From NCBI RefSeq assembly GCF_001431665.1, contig NZ_LLXV01000014.1, forward strand, positions 1 through 64,000: DNA of 64,000 bases. The letters are read 5' to 3'. The notes under the pieces are model-generated. The model was not told the DNA's origin. It saw only the letters and a program-made list of their open reading frames with translations, and made no database searches. Positions within the stretch are counted from its first letter, which is position 1, and each line of letters begins with the position of its first letter. Of this stretch, positions 1 through 8,526 are shown piece after piece. The DNA comes from Stenotrophomonas beteli (lineage in GTDB: Bacteria > Pseudomonadota > Gammaproteobacteria > Xanthomonadales > Xanthomonadaceae). Made by a program: the position numbers and the translations under genes.

Positions 1-824
1 TGGGCGTGCGCCTGCTGCACCGGACCACGCGGCTGGTGGTGCCGACGCTGGAAGGCGAGGCCTTCTACGGGCGATGCCTGCGCCTGATCGCCGACATGGA
101 CGATGCCGAGGCCGCGTTCCGTGATGCGCCGCCGCGCGGCCCACTACGTATCGAAGTGCATGGCACGCTGGGCCGGCACCTGCTGTTCCCGCACCTGCCG
201 GAATTCCTGCAGCGCTACCCGGAGATCGAACTGGACGTCAGCGAAGGCGACCGCTATGTCGACCTGCTGCGCGAAGGGGTGGATGCGGCGTTGCGGGTGG
301 GGACGCTGGCCGACAGCGATCTGGCGGCGCGCCGGTTGACGATGCTGCGCGAGGTCACGGTGGCCGCGCCAGGTTACCTGCAGGACAAGGGTGTGCCAGG
401 CAGCATCGCGTCCCTGCGGGACGGCCATGAAATGGTCGGCTATCGCTCCAGCGCCACCGGCCAGCTGATTCCCCTGGAGTTCCAGCAGGCCGGGCAGGTG
501 CACTACGTGCCGCTGCCGGCACGGGTGCGTGTCTCCGGTGCGGATGCATTCCTCGGTGCCGCGCTGGCGGGCCTGGGCATCATCCAGGCACCGCGTTACC
601 GGATGGACCCGTATATCGCGCGCGGGCAGTTGGTGGAGCTGTTGCCGGAGGCGCCGCCGACGCCGAGCCCGTTGAGCTTGGTCTACCCGCGCAACCGCAC
701 GCCGTCGCCCCGCTTGCGGGTGTTCATCGACTGGGTGGCCGGGGTGTTCGAGCAGGCCGCGGTTGCCGGCCAGCGGCCGGCACGACCGAAGCAGCACGCG
801 AAGCTGTCCGACCGCGCGCGGTAG
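1..824 (+). CDS. LysR-family transcriptional regulator, 5' end outside window
   Basis: The open frame enters from the left edge. Its first visible residues (GVRLLHRTTR) are the end of the LysR winged helix-turn-helix, so roughly the first 50 residues are missing. The remainder is a LysR effector-binding domain (LRIEVHGTLGRHLL, then VDAALRVGTL) of the kind found in short-chain LysR regulators. The last 20 or so residues (AVAGQRPARPKQ) are translated REP sequence, and the TAG stop lies in the GTAG head of the next REP element. The original C terminus was therefore probably shorter. The target is unknown; any divergent partner would lie left of the window. Confidence 0.9.
   Translation, partial: GVRLLHRTTRLVVPTLEGEAFYGRCLRLIADMDDAEAAFRDAPPRGPLRIEVHGTLGRHLLFPHLPEFLQRYPEIELDVSEGDRYVDLLREGVDAALRVGTLADSDLAARRLTMLREVTVAAPGYLQDKGVPGSIASLRDGHEMVGYRSSATGQLIPLEFQQAGQVHYVPLPARVRVSGADAFLGAALAGLGIIQAPRYRMDPYIARGQLVELLPEAPPTPSPLSLVYPRNRTPSPRLRVFIDWVAGVFEQAAVAGQRPARPKQHAKLSDRAR
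761..783 (-). repeat. SMAG-type REP monomer inside the LysR 3' end
   Basis: GCCGGCCAGCGGCCGGCAC is the reverse complement of the SMAG core (GTGCCGGCCGCTGGCCGGC). It lies in frame within the LysR coding sequence and is followed 40 bp later by a REP dimer. SMAG repeats are described for S. maltophilia as GTAG-headed stem-loops. Confidence 0.7.
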
Positions 825-893
825 TGCCGGCCGCTGGCCCGCAACTGCAGTGCGCTTGATGCTCCCGGGGTGCCGGCCAGCGGCCTGCACTAC
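821..893. repeat. SMAG-type REP inverted dimer between convergent genes
   Basis: The left unit starts GTAGTGCCGGCCGCTGGCC and the right unit ends GGCCAGCGGCCTGCACTAC, giving two facing stem-loops. The left GTAG provides the TAG stop of the LysR gene (822-824). The right CTAC provides the TAG stop of the minus-strand kinase (890-892). It can also act as a bidirectional transcription barrier between the two convergent genes. Confidence 0.85.
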
Positions 894-2257
894 CGACGTG
901 GCGCGCCCGGCAGCACCAGCTCGAACACGGTGCCGGTGTCATCCGAGGCAACACTCACGCTGCCGCCGTGCGCCTGTGCAATCGCGCGGGTGATCGCCAG
1001 GCCCAGCCCTGCACCTTCGTGGCGGCCGCGCTCGCCGCGGTAGAAACGATCGAACAGGCGCGGCAGCGCTTCTTCAGCAATCACGGTTCCGACGTTGTGC
1101 ACGCTGACGCTGCACATGCCATCGGTGTCGGCCAGCCGCACCCGCACCTCGCTGCCGGCAGTGGCGTGCTTCAACGCGTTGGACAGCAGGTTGGCGATCG
1201 CCCGGTGCAGCATCAAGCGGTTGCCTTCCACGCTCGCCACACCTTCGCGGCGCAGGGTCAGCCGCCGGTCCTCGGCCAGCAACTCATAGAACTCCAGCAG
1301 TGAATCCACCACCCCATCCAGCGCCACCGGCTCGCGCGAAGGCAGCGCACCCGGCGCCTCGGCCTGCGCCAGGTACAGCAGGTCGCCCACGGTCTGCGCC
1401 AGCTGCTGCAGTTCCTCGGCGCAGGACGCCAGCGTCTCGCGATAGGCCTCGTTGCTGCGCGGGTGCGCCAGCACCACCTGCACCTGGGTCAGCATGTTGG
1501 TGATGGGCGTGCGCAGCTCGTGGGCGAGGTCACCGGAGAACCCGGTCAGCCGCGCGAAGTCCTGCTGCAGACGTGCCAGCATGCCGTTGAGGGTCTGCGC
1601 CAGCTGTTCCAGCTCGGCCGGGGCGCTGCGTGCGCTCAAGCGCCGCTGCAGGCGGCCGGCGGTGATCTGCCGGGCTTCATCGGCCAGCGTGCGCAGCGGT
1701 CGCAGCGTACGCCGCACCACATAGCCGCCGAGCAGGCTGCTGGCCAGGGCGGCACCGATGATCGCGATCGCCAGCAGATGGCGGAAGCGCTGCAGGAAAT
1801 CGGCATGGCGGTCGTCATCGATGGCCAGCAGGGTGACCAGCTGGCTGCCGTCGGCCAGGGTCTGGCGCAGGTGCAGGGCATGCATGCAGCGGCCATCGGC
1901 GAGGATCCAGTCGTGCCGCCGTGGCGCGGCGTCGATCGGCTGGCCGCGTGCATGCTCGCGCAGCAGTGCCGGTGCTGTTGAGAACAGCACGGTGCCGGGG
2001 CCATCGACGATGTGGAAGGCGATATCCGGATGATGGCCGAGCGCCTCTGCCAACCGCGGCCCGCGCGCGGACGCAGGCCCGTTATCGGCGAGGTCACGGA
2101 TCAACGCGACCTTGTTCTCCAGTTCGACGAAATCCTGGGCGACCAGGTCGTGGCGGGCACTGACATAGATCGCCACGCCCAACGCGGCCAGCACCAGCGT
2201 GGCCACGATGGCGAACAGCAGCGTCAACCGTACCGCGATGGAGCGGCGCAGGCTCAT
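890..2257 (-). CDS. copS: Copper/heavy-metal sensor histidine kinase
   Basis: A 455-aa membrane sensor of the CusS/CopS/IrlS heavy-metal kinase family. A transmembrane helix (about residues 10-32) is followed by a periplasmic sensor, a second helix (about 165-187), HAMP, and an HisKA box with the phospho-accepting His in DLAHELRTP (about residue 245). The HATPase has its N box at NLLSNALKH and a G box at GAGLGLAI. Its start codon overlaps the stop of the upstream response regulator by 4 bp (ATGA), so the pair is translationally coupled. Position downstream of copC-copD suggests it senses periplasmic copper. Its stop codon lies in a REP element. The symbol is inferred from context; cusS would be equally fair. 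Confidence 0.9.
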   Translation of the reverse strand: MSLRRSIAVRLTLLFAIVATLVLAALGVAIYVSARHDLVAQDFVELENKVALIRDLADNGPASARGPRLAEALGHHPDIAFHIVDGPGTVLFSTAPALLREHARGQPIDAAPRRHDWILADGRCMHALHLRQTLADGSQLVTLLAIDDDRHADFLQRFRHLLAIAIIGAALASSLLGGYVVRRTLRPLRTLADEARQITAGRLQRRLSARSAPAELEQLAQTLNGMLARLQQDFARLTGFSGDLAHELRTPITNMLTQVQVVLAHPRSNEAYRETLASCAEELQQLAQTVGDLLYLAQAEAPGALPSREPVALDGVVDSLLEFYELLAEDRRLTLRREGVASVEGNRLMLHRAIANLLSNALKHATAGSEVRVRLADTDGMCSVSVHNVGTVIAEEALPRLFDRFYRGERGRHEGAGLGLAITRAIAQAHGGSVSVASDDTGTVFELVLPGAPRR

Positions 2258-2952
2258 TCGCTGTGCACTGCACCGTCGTCCGGCGCCTCCAGCACATAGC
2301 CCATGCCGCGCACGGTGACGATAAGCTTGGTATCGAAGCCATCATCGATCTTCGCGCGCAGGCGGCGGATCGCCACGTCGATCACGTTGGTGTCGCTGTC
2401 GAAGTTCATGTCCCACACCTGCGAAGCGATCAGCGACCGCGGCAACACTTCGCCACGGCGGCGCGCCAGCAGCTCCAGCAGGGTGTACTCCTTCTGGCTG
2501 AGGGAGATGCGCTGGCCGCCGCGTTCGACCCGGCGGCGCAGGGTATCCACCACCAGGTCGGCAATGACGATGCGTTCGGCCTGCGGCACGGCCTGGCCGC
2601 GACGCAGCAGGGTGCGCACGCGCGCCAGCAGCTCGGCGAAGGCGAATGGCTTGGCCAGGTAGTCGTCGGCGCCCAGTTCCAGGCCCTGCACGCGGTCGGC
2701 GATGCTGCTGCGCGCGGTCAGGAACAGCACCGGCACCTGCCAGCCGGCCTCGCGCAGCCGCGACAGCACGTTCCAGCCATCCAGGCCGGGCAGCATCACG
2801 TCCAGGATGAGCAGCTGGTACTCGCCGCTGCCGGCCAGGTGCAGCCCGTCGACGCCGTTGCAGGCGAGATCGACCACGTAGCCGGCCTCGATCAGGCCCT
2901 GGCGCAGGTAGTTGCCGGTCTTGGGTTCGTCTTCGACGATCAGCAGTTTCAT
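2254..2952 (-). CDS. copR: Heavy-metal response regulator (OmpR/CusR type)
   Basis: A 232-aa OmpR-family regulator. The receiver has the acidic pair ED at residues 7-8, phospho-acceptor Asp51 ([13 protein letters not shown]) and Lys in YLAKPF, followed by a C-terminal winged helix ([14 protein letters not shown], near-invariant in the CusR/CopR/CzcR group). It is cotranscribed with the sensor kinase (4-bp overlap) and lies 45 bp after copD. By analogy it activates the copper operon, probably through the dyad at 4338-4359. The family call is firm; copper is inferred from the neighbouring copC and copD. Confidence 0.92.
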   Translation of the reverse strand: MKLLIVEDEPKTGNYLRQGLIEAGYVVDLACNGVDGLHLAGSGEYQLLILDVMLPGLDGWNVLSRLREAGWQVPVLFLTARSSIADRVQGLELGADDYLAKPFAFAELLARVRTLLRRGQAVPQAERIVIADLVVDTLRRRVERGGQRISLSQKEYTLLELLARRRGEVLPRSLIASQVWDMNFDSDTNVIDVAIRRLRAKIDDGFDTKLIVTVRGMGYVLEAPDDGAVHSE

Positions 2953-2997
2953 GATGCGCCCATCATCGCAGCTTGGGCCCGTACCGGAACGGATCGG

Positions 2998-3882
2998 TCA
3001 TGCCAGCGGGTCCAGCGTGCCAAGCACCGCGACGCAGGCCAGCACCAGCAGCGCCAGCACCGATTCGCAGGCCAGGCTGTGGCGGAGCGAGCGCAGCGGC
3101 CTGGGTTGCCAGCCGCCACGGATGGAGACGGCCAGCGCCGGCACCAACCGCCAGCGATGCAGGGCGGCCAGGCCCAGCATGCCAACGACCAGGGCGAGTT
3201 TGAGCAGCAGCCAGCGCCCATGTGCGGTGCCGGTCAGGGTCTGTATGGAACCGCCGAGATCGACATAGGTATAGGTGCCGGTCATCGCCAGCAGGGCGAC
3301 GATGATCGTGCCGGGCAGGGCGAAGCTGTGGGCGGCCTGCCACAGCTCGCGGGTGCGTTCGCGCAGGCGCAGGCCCTGCGGACGCAGCGCCAGCTGCAGG
3401 ATGGCGGCGATCGCGCCGACCCAGGCGCCAGCGGCCAGCAGGTGCACGATGCCGGCCACCAGCCGCAACGCGCCACCGAAGCCATCCCCGGCGGCGGCAT
3501 GGCCGTTCCAGGACAGGCTGGCCAGGGCGGTGGCGGACAGCGCGAGCAGCGCCAGGCGGCGAAGGCCCCGTAGCGGCGTGGCGAATGCCAGCAAGGGCAG
3601 CATCGCCAGCACCGCCACGGTGCGCAGCAGGCCGGCTTCACCCACCGGCGTGCCGGTGAGGAACCAGTGGGCCGTTGCAGGGTCGATGTCGACCGGCGCG
3701 ATGCCGAGCACACCGCACAACCGGGTGATGGCATCGATGACCACCACGGCCAACGCGATCAGGGCGAGCGCCAGCGAGACGCCGCGCGGCAGCTGCGGAC
3801 GGACGAACAGCATCCGCCCGAACAGCAGCATCAGCACCAGGTACAGCGCCAGCCGCAGCGCATACGGCGAGAGCTCGGCCAC
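2998..3882 (-). CDS. copD: CopD-family inner-membrane copper protein
   Basis: A 294-aa polytopic membrane protein with about eight hydrophobic segments. The conserved CopD core is at about residues 165-235 (an ALRLVAGIVHLLAAGAWVGA-like stretch, then TGTYTYVD). CopD works with periplasmic CopC in copper uptake or tolerance. It starts 10 bp after the copC stop, the usual copC-copD order. His-rich positions such as HLLAAGAW and LHRWR are candidate copper contacts. Whether the pair imports copper or confers resistance cannot be told from the sequence. Confidence 0.9.
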   Translation of the reverse strand: MAELSPYALRLALYLVLMLLFGRMLFVRPQLPRGVSLALALIALAVVVIDAITRLCGVLGIAPVDIDPATAHWFLTGTPVGEAGLLRTVAVLAMLPLLAFATPLRGLRRLALLALSATALASLSWNGHAAAGDGFGGALRLVAGIVHLLAAGAWVGAIAAILQLALRPQGLRLRERTRELWQAAHSFALPGTIIVALLAMTGTYTYVDLGGSIQTLTGTAHGRWLLLKLALVVGMLGLAALHRWRLVPALAVSIRGGWQPRPLRSLRHSLACESVLALLVLACVAVLGTLDPLA

Positions 3883-3892
3883 GACGGCAGCC

Positions 3893-4270
3893 TTACTTCA
3901 CCGTGAAACGGTACGTACCAGTGATCGGGTGGCTGTCCTGGCCGACCGCGCGCCACTGCAGTGCGTAGCTGCCTGCGGGCAGCGGCTTGGCGAAACGCGC
4001 GCGCAGCGTGTGGCCATCTTCGGAAATGTCCTGAGCGGCGGTGGGCATGGCCATCTTCATGCGGCCATGGTCCATGCTCAGTTCGATGCGGGTGGCACGC
4101 GGCATCACCTTCTCGCTGAACTGCAGCGTGATCTCGGTCGCCGGGGCTGTGGTGGCGTCGGCGGCCGGCGTCGAACGCACCAGACTGGGATGGGCCAGCG
4201 CCAGCGGCGCAACCGCGAGGCCGGACAGGAGAAGAGCAAGGGAAGCGGAGCGGAGCAGGGAACGGGCCAT
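3893..4270 (-). CDS. copC: CopC-type periplasmic copper-binding protein
   Basis: A 125-aa secreted protein. The signal peptide (MARSLLRSASLALLLSGLAV) is cleaved after LALA, so the mature chain begins with His (AHPSLVRSTPAADA). That N-terminal His is a Cu(II) ligand in CopC proteins. The CopC fold markers follow: LQFSEKV, the MDHGRMKMAM stretch and DSHPITGTYRF. The start was placed at the Met before the signal peptide, not at the upstream in-frame codon at 4342, because the 24 extra residues would precede the signal sequence. It is the first gene of the copC-copD-copR-copS operon. Confidence 0.92.
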   Translation of the reverse strand: MARSLLRSASLALLLSGLAVAPLALAHPSLVRSTPAADATTAPATEITLQFSEKVMPRATRIELSMDHGRMKMAMPTAAQDISEDGHTLRARFAKPLPAGSYALQWRAVGQDSHPITGTYRFTVK

Positions 4271-4308
4271 GCGCGGGACACCTGTGGAAGACGTGGCCCA
4301 CAGGGTGG

Positions 4309-4331
4309 AGGGCAGCGCCTTTCGCTGCCCT
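4309..4331 (-). promoter_or_regulatory. Stem-loop in the copC leader
   Basis: AGGGCAGCG (4309-4317) and CGCTGCCCT (4323-4331) form a perfect 9-bp stem with a 5-nt loop. It sits between the putative CopR dyad and the copC start, so it would be in the 5' untranslated RNA. It could act in attenuation, RNA stability or as a simple barrier to upstream reading. Confidence 0.5.
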
Positions 4332-4337
4332 GACCCG

Positions 4338-4359
4338 AACATTACCGATCTGTAATGTT
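4338..4359. promoter_or_regulatory. Putative CopR/CusR operator (cop box) upstream of copC
   Basis: A perfect dyad: AACATTAC (4338-4345), 6-nt spacer, GTAATGTT (4352-4359). Heavy-metal OmpR-type regulators bind dyads of this TTAC...GTAA kind (cop boxes in Pseudomonas are similar). It lies 68-89 bp upstream of the copC ATG in an operon that encodes such a regulator. Binding is inferred. Confidence 0.6.
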
Positions 4360-4373
4360 CCGTCCACTCACCG

Positions 4374-4394
4374 GTGGTGCCGGCCGCTGGCCGG
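4374..4394 (+). repeat. SMAG-type REP monomer
   Basis: GTGGTGCCGGCCGCTGGCCG is a single SMAG core lying directly downstream of the MoaF-like gene stop (minus strand) and upstream of the copper operon, where it could serve as a terminator or processing hairpin. Confidence 0.7.
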
Positions 4395-4396
4395 GA

Positions 4397-4720
4397 TCAG
4401 AGCGCTTCCAGCGATCCCTGCATGCGATGGAAACTGCCATCGGTGGCGGTGAACCAGGCCAGCGAACGCCCGCCGACGAAGTCATCGACATGCACGACCG
4501 TTGCGCCATCGGCTTCCTGCCATGAAATGGCATGGACCCCTTCGCTGATCCGCTGCCACTCGCAGGCGGCTTCGCCCTGCGCACCGGCATAGGCGCCGGA
4601 GACGATGGCGTACTGCACGTGGCGGCCATCGGCGCTGTAGACATTGTCGGCGGCCAGGCCGTCATAGCTGACGCGGAAGCGGCGGCCGGCGAACACGGGA
4701 AGGTCAGCGGCGGTGTTCAT
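4397..4720 (-). CDS. MoaF-related domain protein
   Basis: A 107-aa protein, probably a small lipocalin-like barrel. It begins with a glycine-rich FAGRRFRVSYDGL segment and keeps the alternating pattern EGVHAISWQEADGATVVHVDDF near the C terminus, as in proteins labelled MoaF-related. The start at 4720 overlaps the stop of the cyclase gene by 4 bp, making it the last gene of a four-gene operon. Despite the name, no molybdenum cofactor gene is nearby. A role in binding a small product of the upstream enzymes is possible but unproven. Confidence 0.65.
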   Translation of the reverse strand: MNTAADLPVFAGRRFRVSYDGLAADNVYSADGRHVQYAIVSGAYAGAQGEAACEWQRISEGVHAISWQEADGATVVHVDDFVGGRSLAWFTATDGSFHRMQGSLEAL

Positions 4721-5655
4721 CGGATCGCCACCGGGTTGATGTTGACCTGGGTCGAACCGACGTACAGGGGCTGGCCGAGCACGAACAGGAATTCCCAGGC
4801 CTTGTCGCGCACCAGCGCGCGGCTGTCGATCAGCTCCAGGTTGTAGATGCCGCGCTTGGCCAGCATGTACTGGTTGATCGGGAACTCCTCGGCACCGTTC
4901 GGGTTCGGGTAGACCTCCGAGGCCCAGGTGTCGCCACCGAAGGCGACGATGCCCTGGTCGGCCAGCCACTTCGCGGCCTCCATGCCGATACCCGGCTCCA
5001 CTTCCAGGAACTGCGTGTTGTCCTTGCCGATCAGTTCCAGCCAGCCGGTGTTGAACAGCACCACGTCGCCCTTGCGCAGGCTCAGCCCCTGCTTCTTCAG
5101 CACGGCCTGGATATCGGCCACGGTGAACTCGGTGCCGCCGGGCACGATCGCCTTGCCGTAGTACGCGGTCATGTCCAGCACGACGCCGCGGGTGACCATC
5201 GGCGGCACCTTCTCGACGCCGAGCTTGCGCACGCCGTCCACGGTGACGAAGTCGGCGGCCTTGTTGCCGTTGTAGTAGACGTTGTCGATGCCGATATGGC
5301 CGATGCCGTTGAGCTGGGTGCCAACGCCGGTCCAGGCGTTCACCAGTTCATCGTTGAAGGTGAACTTGTTGGGGCCCAGCGACGTGCCGGCCTGCTGGCC
5401 GACCTGCACGTTGTACAGGCGGAAGCTGCGGTGACGGAACGCGGGCAGGTTCTTGTCCACCGGCACCGCCAGCGGATAGGTCTTGCCGGTCCTGACCAGC
5501 GATACCGCGTGCTTGACCACGTCAGCGGTGAGCAGGTTGGCCGCGCCGATCTCGTCGTTGGCGCCGTAGGCGGAGGGATACCACTCCTCGGCGGTGGCCT
5601 GGAAGGACAGCGGCAGGGTGGCCAGCGCAAGCGCGGCCAGGGTCTTCATCTTCAT
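4717..5655 (-). CDS. Secreted cyclase / kynurenine formamidase-like hydrolase
   Basis: A 312-aa protein with a cleavable signal peptide (MKMKTLAALALATLPLSFQA, cut near TAEEW), followed by a cyclase-family fold. Family markers include the metal-site segment GVGTQLNGIGHIGIDN, the counterpart of HxGTHxDxxxH in kynurenine formamidase, and FGGDTWASEVYPNP. Gln and Asn replace the usual His and Asp, typical of the longer cyclase-family proteins. The start at 5655 is supported by GGAG 7 nt upstream. Substrate unknown. It is the third gene of an operon with an aldo/keto reductase and an LLM oxidoreductase. Confidence 0.8.
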   Translation of the reverse strand: MKMKTLAALALATLPLSFQATAEEWYPSAYGANDEIGAANLLTADVVKHAVSLVRTGKTYPLAVPVDKNLPAFRHRSFRLYNVQVGQQAGTSLGPNKFTFNDELVNAWTGVGTQLNGIGHIGIDNVYYNGNKAADFVTVDGVRKLGVEKVPPMVTRGVVLDMTAYYGKAIVPGGTEFTVADIQAVLKKQGLSLRKGDVVLFNTGWLELIGKDNTQFLEVEPGIGMEAAKWLADQGIVAFGGDTWASEVYPNPNGAEEFPINQYMLAKRGIYNLELIDSRALVRDKAWEFLFVLGQPLYVGSTQVNINPVAIR

Positions 5656-5674
5656 GGCAAAGCTCCGGTAACGT

Positions 5675-6622
5675 TCAGGCCGTCGCGGTGGCGCCGGCAT
5701 GGGCCGGGAAGTGCGGCAGCACGTACTCGGCGATTTCGTGGAAGGTTTCGGCCAAGGGCCGTTCGTTGCGGCGGAACTGCAGGCCGATGTGGTCGACACC
5801 GGCCGCCTGCATGGCGTGCAGCTCGGCCAGCAGGGCGTTGCGGCCGCCGCGCAGGCCGAAGCGCCAGCGCTGCAGGGGGGCATCGGCATCGGCGACCAGG
5901 TCCAGGTGAATGAAGCTGGCATACGGCTTGTTGCCGGCCACGGCGCGCCACGACGCCACGCGTTGCGCATGGTCCTGCGACGTGCCCGGGTAGGCCAGGC
6001 AACCGTCCATGTGCTGGCCGATCCATGCCGGTTGCTGCTGGGCCAGGCCGGCCACGAACAACGGCAGGGCCGGGCCATCGGCGGGCAGCACGTCCAGGCC
6101 CTGCGGCAGGTGCGCGGCGGCGCCTTCGCGCAGCAATGCGATCTGCTCGCGGAAGCGGCTGCCACGGCTGTCGAAGTCGCGGCCGAACAGCGGGTACTCC
6201 ACCGGGCGGTCGCCACTGGCCACGCCCAGCAGCAGGCGGTCACCGCTCAGCCGCTGCACGCTGCGCGCCGATTTCAGGGTCAGCAACGGCTCGCGGATCG
6301 GCAGCACCACCGCACCGGTGCCCAGCAGGAGGTCATTGGTGATGCCGGCCAGGTAGCCGAGGTAACTGAATACCTCGAACACCTGCGCCGCATCGCCGAA
6401 GGCCGGATCGTACACCGGCACGTCGCGTACCCACAGCGCACGGAAGCCGAGGCGGTCGGCCAACCGTGCCAGCTCCGCATGGCGCTGCAGGTCCGGTTCG
6501 CCGGGCCGGCGTCGCCCGGCGCGTCGTGCCTGTTCGCCCAGTGGCGTCCAGTCATTGTCCAGCGGTGCTTCGATGCCGATGCTGAAACCACCGGCCTGCA
6601 GCCGCGTCAACGCACTGCCCAT
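5675..6622 (-). CDS. LLM-class flavin-dependent oxidoreductase
   Basis: A 315-aa bacterial luciferase-like monooxygenase fold. Markers are an ALWVRDVPVYDP segment after the first strands, GTGAVVLPIREPLLTLKSA, DRLLLGVASGDRP (flavin phosphate region) and GVDHIGLQFRRNERP near the C terminus. Such enzymes use reduced FMN or F420. In a gammaproteobacterium FMN with a separate reductase is likelier. GAGGAG lies 7 nt upstream of the start. It begins 11 bp after the aldo/keto reductase and is in the same operon. Confidence 0.85.
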   Translation of the reverse strand: MGSALTRLQAGGFSIGIEAPLDNDWTPLGEQARRAGRRRPGEPDLQRHAELARLADRLGFRALWVRDVPVYDPAFGDAAQVFEVFSYLGYLAGITNDLLLGTGAVVLPIREPLLTLKSARSVQRLSGDRLLLGVASGDRPVEYPLFGRDFDSRGSRFREQIALLREGAAAHLPQGLDVLPADGPALPLFVAGLAQQQPAWIGQHMDGCLAYPGTSQDHAQRVASWRAVAGNKPYASFIHLDLVADADAPLQRWRFGLRGGRNALLAELHAMQAAGVDHIGLQFRRNERPLAETFHEIAEYVLPHFPAHAGATATA

Positions 6623-6633
6623 GGCCAGGCTCC

Positions 6634-7437
6634 TCAGTCCCAGGCCGGGGCCAGGCCCGGCGGATCGACTTCGCGGCCGTTGCGGTCAAGCGCGGCGATC
6701 GCGGCCATGTCATCGGCATCCAGGTGCAGGTCCTGGGCGAGCAGGTTGCTGGCCAGGTTCTCGCGCTTGGTCGAGGACGGGATGACCGAGTAACCCCGCT
6801 GCAGCGCCCATGCCAGCGCGACCTGGGCAACAGTGGCCTGGTGCTTGCCGGCGATGGCGGCCAGCACCGGGTCCTTCAGCACCTTGCCGTAGGCCAGGGT
6901 CATGTAGGAGGTGACAGTGATGTCCTGGTCCTGCAGGAAGGCGGTCAGTGCCGGGTTCTGCAGGTAGGGGCTCAGTTCGATCTGGTTGGTGGCGATCTCG
7001 CCGGCACCGACCACCTCGATGGCCTGCCGGGTCAGCTCGATGTTGAAGTTGGACACACCGATCTGGCGGGTCAGGCCCTGCGCCTTGGCGTCGGCCAGCG
7101 CGGTCATGTACTCGCGCAGTTCAACGCCATTGCCCGGCGCCGGCCAGTGGATCAGCAGCAGGTCGACGTAGTCGGTGCGCAGCTTGGCCAGGCTGTCGCG
7201 CAGGCTCGGGATCAGCGTGTCGGCGGCGTAGTTGTCCACCCAGATCTTGGTGGTCAGGAACAGCTCGTCGCGCGGGACGCCGGATTCGGCGATGGCCTGG
7301 CCGACCTCGGCTTCGTTGCCGTAGATCTGCGCGGTATCGACCGCACGGTAGCCGACGTCGAGGGCATTGCGCACCGAGTCGATGACGGTCTGGCCGGTCA
7401 GGCGGAAGGTGCCGACGCCAAAGGAAGGAACGCTCAT
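6634..7437 (-). CDS. dkgB: Aldo/keto reductase (DkgB-like)
   Basis: A 267-aa (beta/alpha)8 NADPH-dependent reductase. Catalytic tetrad candidates are Asp and Tyr in [14 protein letters not shown], Lys in LTTKIW and His in [14 protein letters not shown]-binding residues are in [11 protein letters not shown]. Family resemblance is to DkgB/YafB (2,5-diketo-gluconate or methylglyoxal reductase). In E. coli dkgB also sits next to a LysR gene (yafC), as here. GGAG is 7 nt upstream of the ATG. First gene of the four-gene operon. Confidence 0.87.
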   Translation of the reverse strand: MSVPSFGVGTFRLTGQTVIDSVRNALDVGYRAVDTAQIYGNEAEVGQAIAESGVPRDELFLTTKIWVDNYAADTLIPSLRDSLAKLRTDYVDLLLIHWPAPGNGVELREYMTALADAKAQGLTRQIGVSNFNIELTRQAIEVVGAGEIATNQIELSPYLQNPALTAFLQDQDITVTSYMTLAYGKVLKDPVLAAIAGKHQATVAQVALAWALQRGYSVIPSSTKRENLASNLLAQDLHLDADDMAAIAALDRNGREVDPPGLAPAWD

Positions 7438-7555
7438 GATGGACTCCAGGGACTTCGTTGAGAGCCGGTGGGCTCGGGACAGGGCGAAGTGTGGGCGCTT
7501 TACATTTGTTGATTAAGCTGTGTATACGGGAAACGCTTTTGCGGTGAGGTAAAAA

Positions 7556-8458
7556 ATGAAAACCACCCTGGATGAGCTGAAGGCCTTCGTGGCCGTGGTC
7601 GACAGTGGTTCCATCACGGCGGCGGCCGAGGCGCTGGAACTGACCATCTCGGCTACCAGTCGCACCCTGGCGCGGCTGGAGGACAAGCTGCAGACCACGC
7701 TGCTGCGGCGGACCACGCGGCGGCTGGAGCTGACCGAGGAAGGCGCGGCGTTCCTGGAGTACGCGCGCACGATCCTGGCCACGGTGGACGAGGCCGAGGA
7801 ACAGATGGCCGCGCGGCGGCTGCAGCCGGTCGGGCGCCTGCGCGTGGATGCGGCCACACCCTTCATGCTGCACGTGATCGTGCCGCTGCTTGAAGGGTTC
7901 CGTGAGCGCTACCCGCAGGTGGAGCTGGAGCTGAATTCCAATGAAGGCATCACCGACCTGATCGAGAAGCGCACCGACGTAGCGTTCCGCATCGGCGTGC
8001 TGCGCGATTCGACCCTGCATGCGCGGCCGATCGGCTACAGCCGTATCCGCGTGGTGGCCAGCCCCGAGTACCTGCGCCGGCATGGCATGCCCACGCGGGT
8101 GGAGCAGCTGCGGGAGCACGACCTGCTGGGCTTCACCCAGCCCAGTTCGTTGAACGAATGGCCGCTGCAGGATGCCGATGGCGGCCCTTTCGTGATCGAG
8201 CCGGCGATTGCTTCATCCAGCGGCGAGACACTGCGGCAGATGGCGGTGGCCGGGCTGGGCATCGCCTGCCTGTCCGACTTCCTGACCCGCCAGGACCGGC
8301 GTGATGGCCGCCTGGTACAGCTGTTCGCCAAGCAGACGCAGGAGGTGCGGCAGCCGATCAACGCGGTCTACTACCGCAACACCGCGCTGGCCGCGCGCAT
8401 CACCTGTTTCGTCGACCATGTGACGCAGACGCTGGGGCAGCGTCCGTTCGACGAATAG
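7556..8458 (+). CDS. LysR-family regulator divergent from the dkgB operon
   Basis: A 300-aa full-length LysR protein. The N-terminal HTH (LDELKAFVAVVDSGSITAAA) is followed by the effector domain (LRVDAATPFMLHVIVPLL; DVAFRIGVLRDSTL). GAGG lies 6 nt before the ATG. It is divergent from the aldo/keto reductase operon with a 118-bp shared intergenic region, the classic LysR arrangement, so control of that operon is likely. The organisation parallels yafC-dkgB in E. coli. Effector unknown. Confidence 0.92.
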   Translation: MKTTLDELKAFVAVVDSGSITAAAEALELTISATSRTLARLEDKLQTTLLRRTTRRLELTEEGAAFLEYARTILATVDEAEEQMAARRLQPVGRLRVDAATPFMLHVIVPLLEGFRERYPQVELELNSNEGITDLIEKRTDVAFRIGVLRDSTLHARPIGYSRIRVVASPEYLRRHGMPTRVEQLREHDLLGFTQPSSLNEWPLQDADGGPFVIEPAIASSSGETLRQMAVAGLGIACLSDFLTRQDRRDGRLVQLFAKQTQEVRQPINAVYYRNTALAARITCFVDHVTQTLGQRPFDE

Positions 8459-8464
8459 GGAGGG

Positions 8465-8526
8465 GTAGAGCCGGCCGCTGGCCGGCTGCCTGATCCTCGC
8501 GGTTGCCGGCCAGCGCCCGGCGCTAC
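8465..8526. repeat. SMAG-type REP inverted dimer
   Basis: Starts GTAGAGCCGGCCGCTGGCC and ends CCAGCGCCCGGCGCTAC, between the convergent LysR and MerC-type genes. Its right CTAC supplies the TAG stop of the MerC-type gene (8523-8525). Confidence 0.8.
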
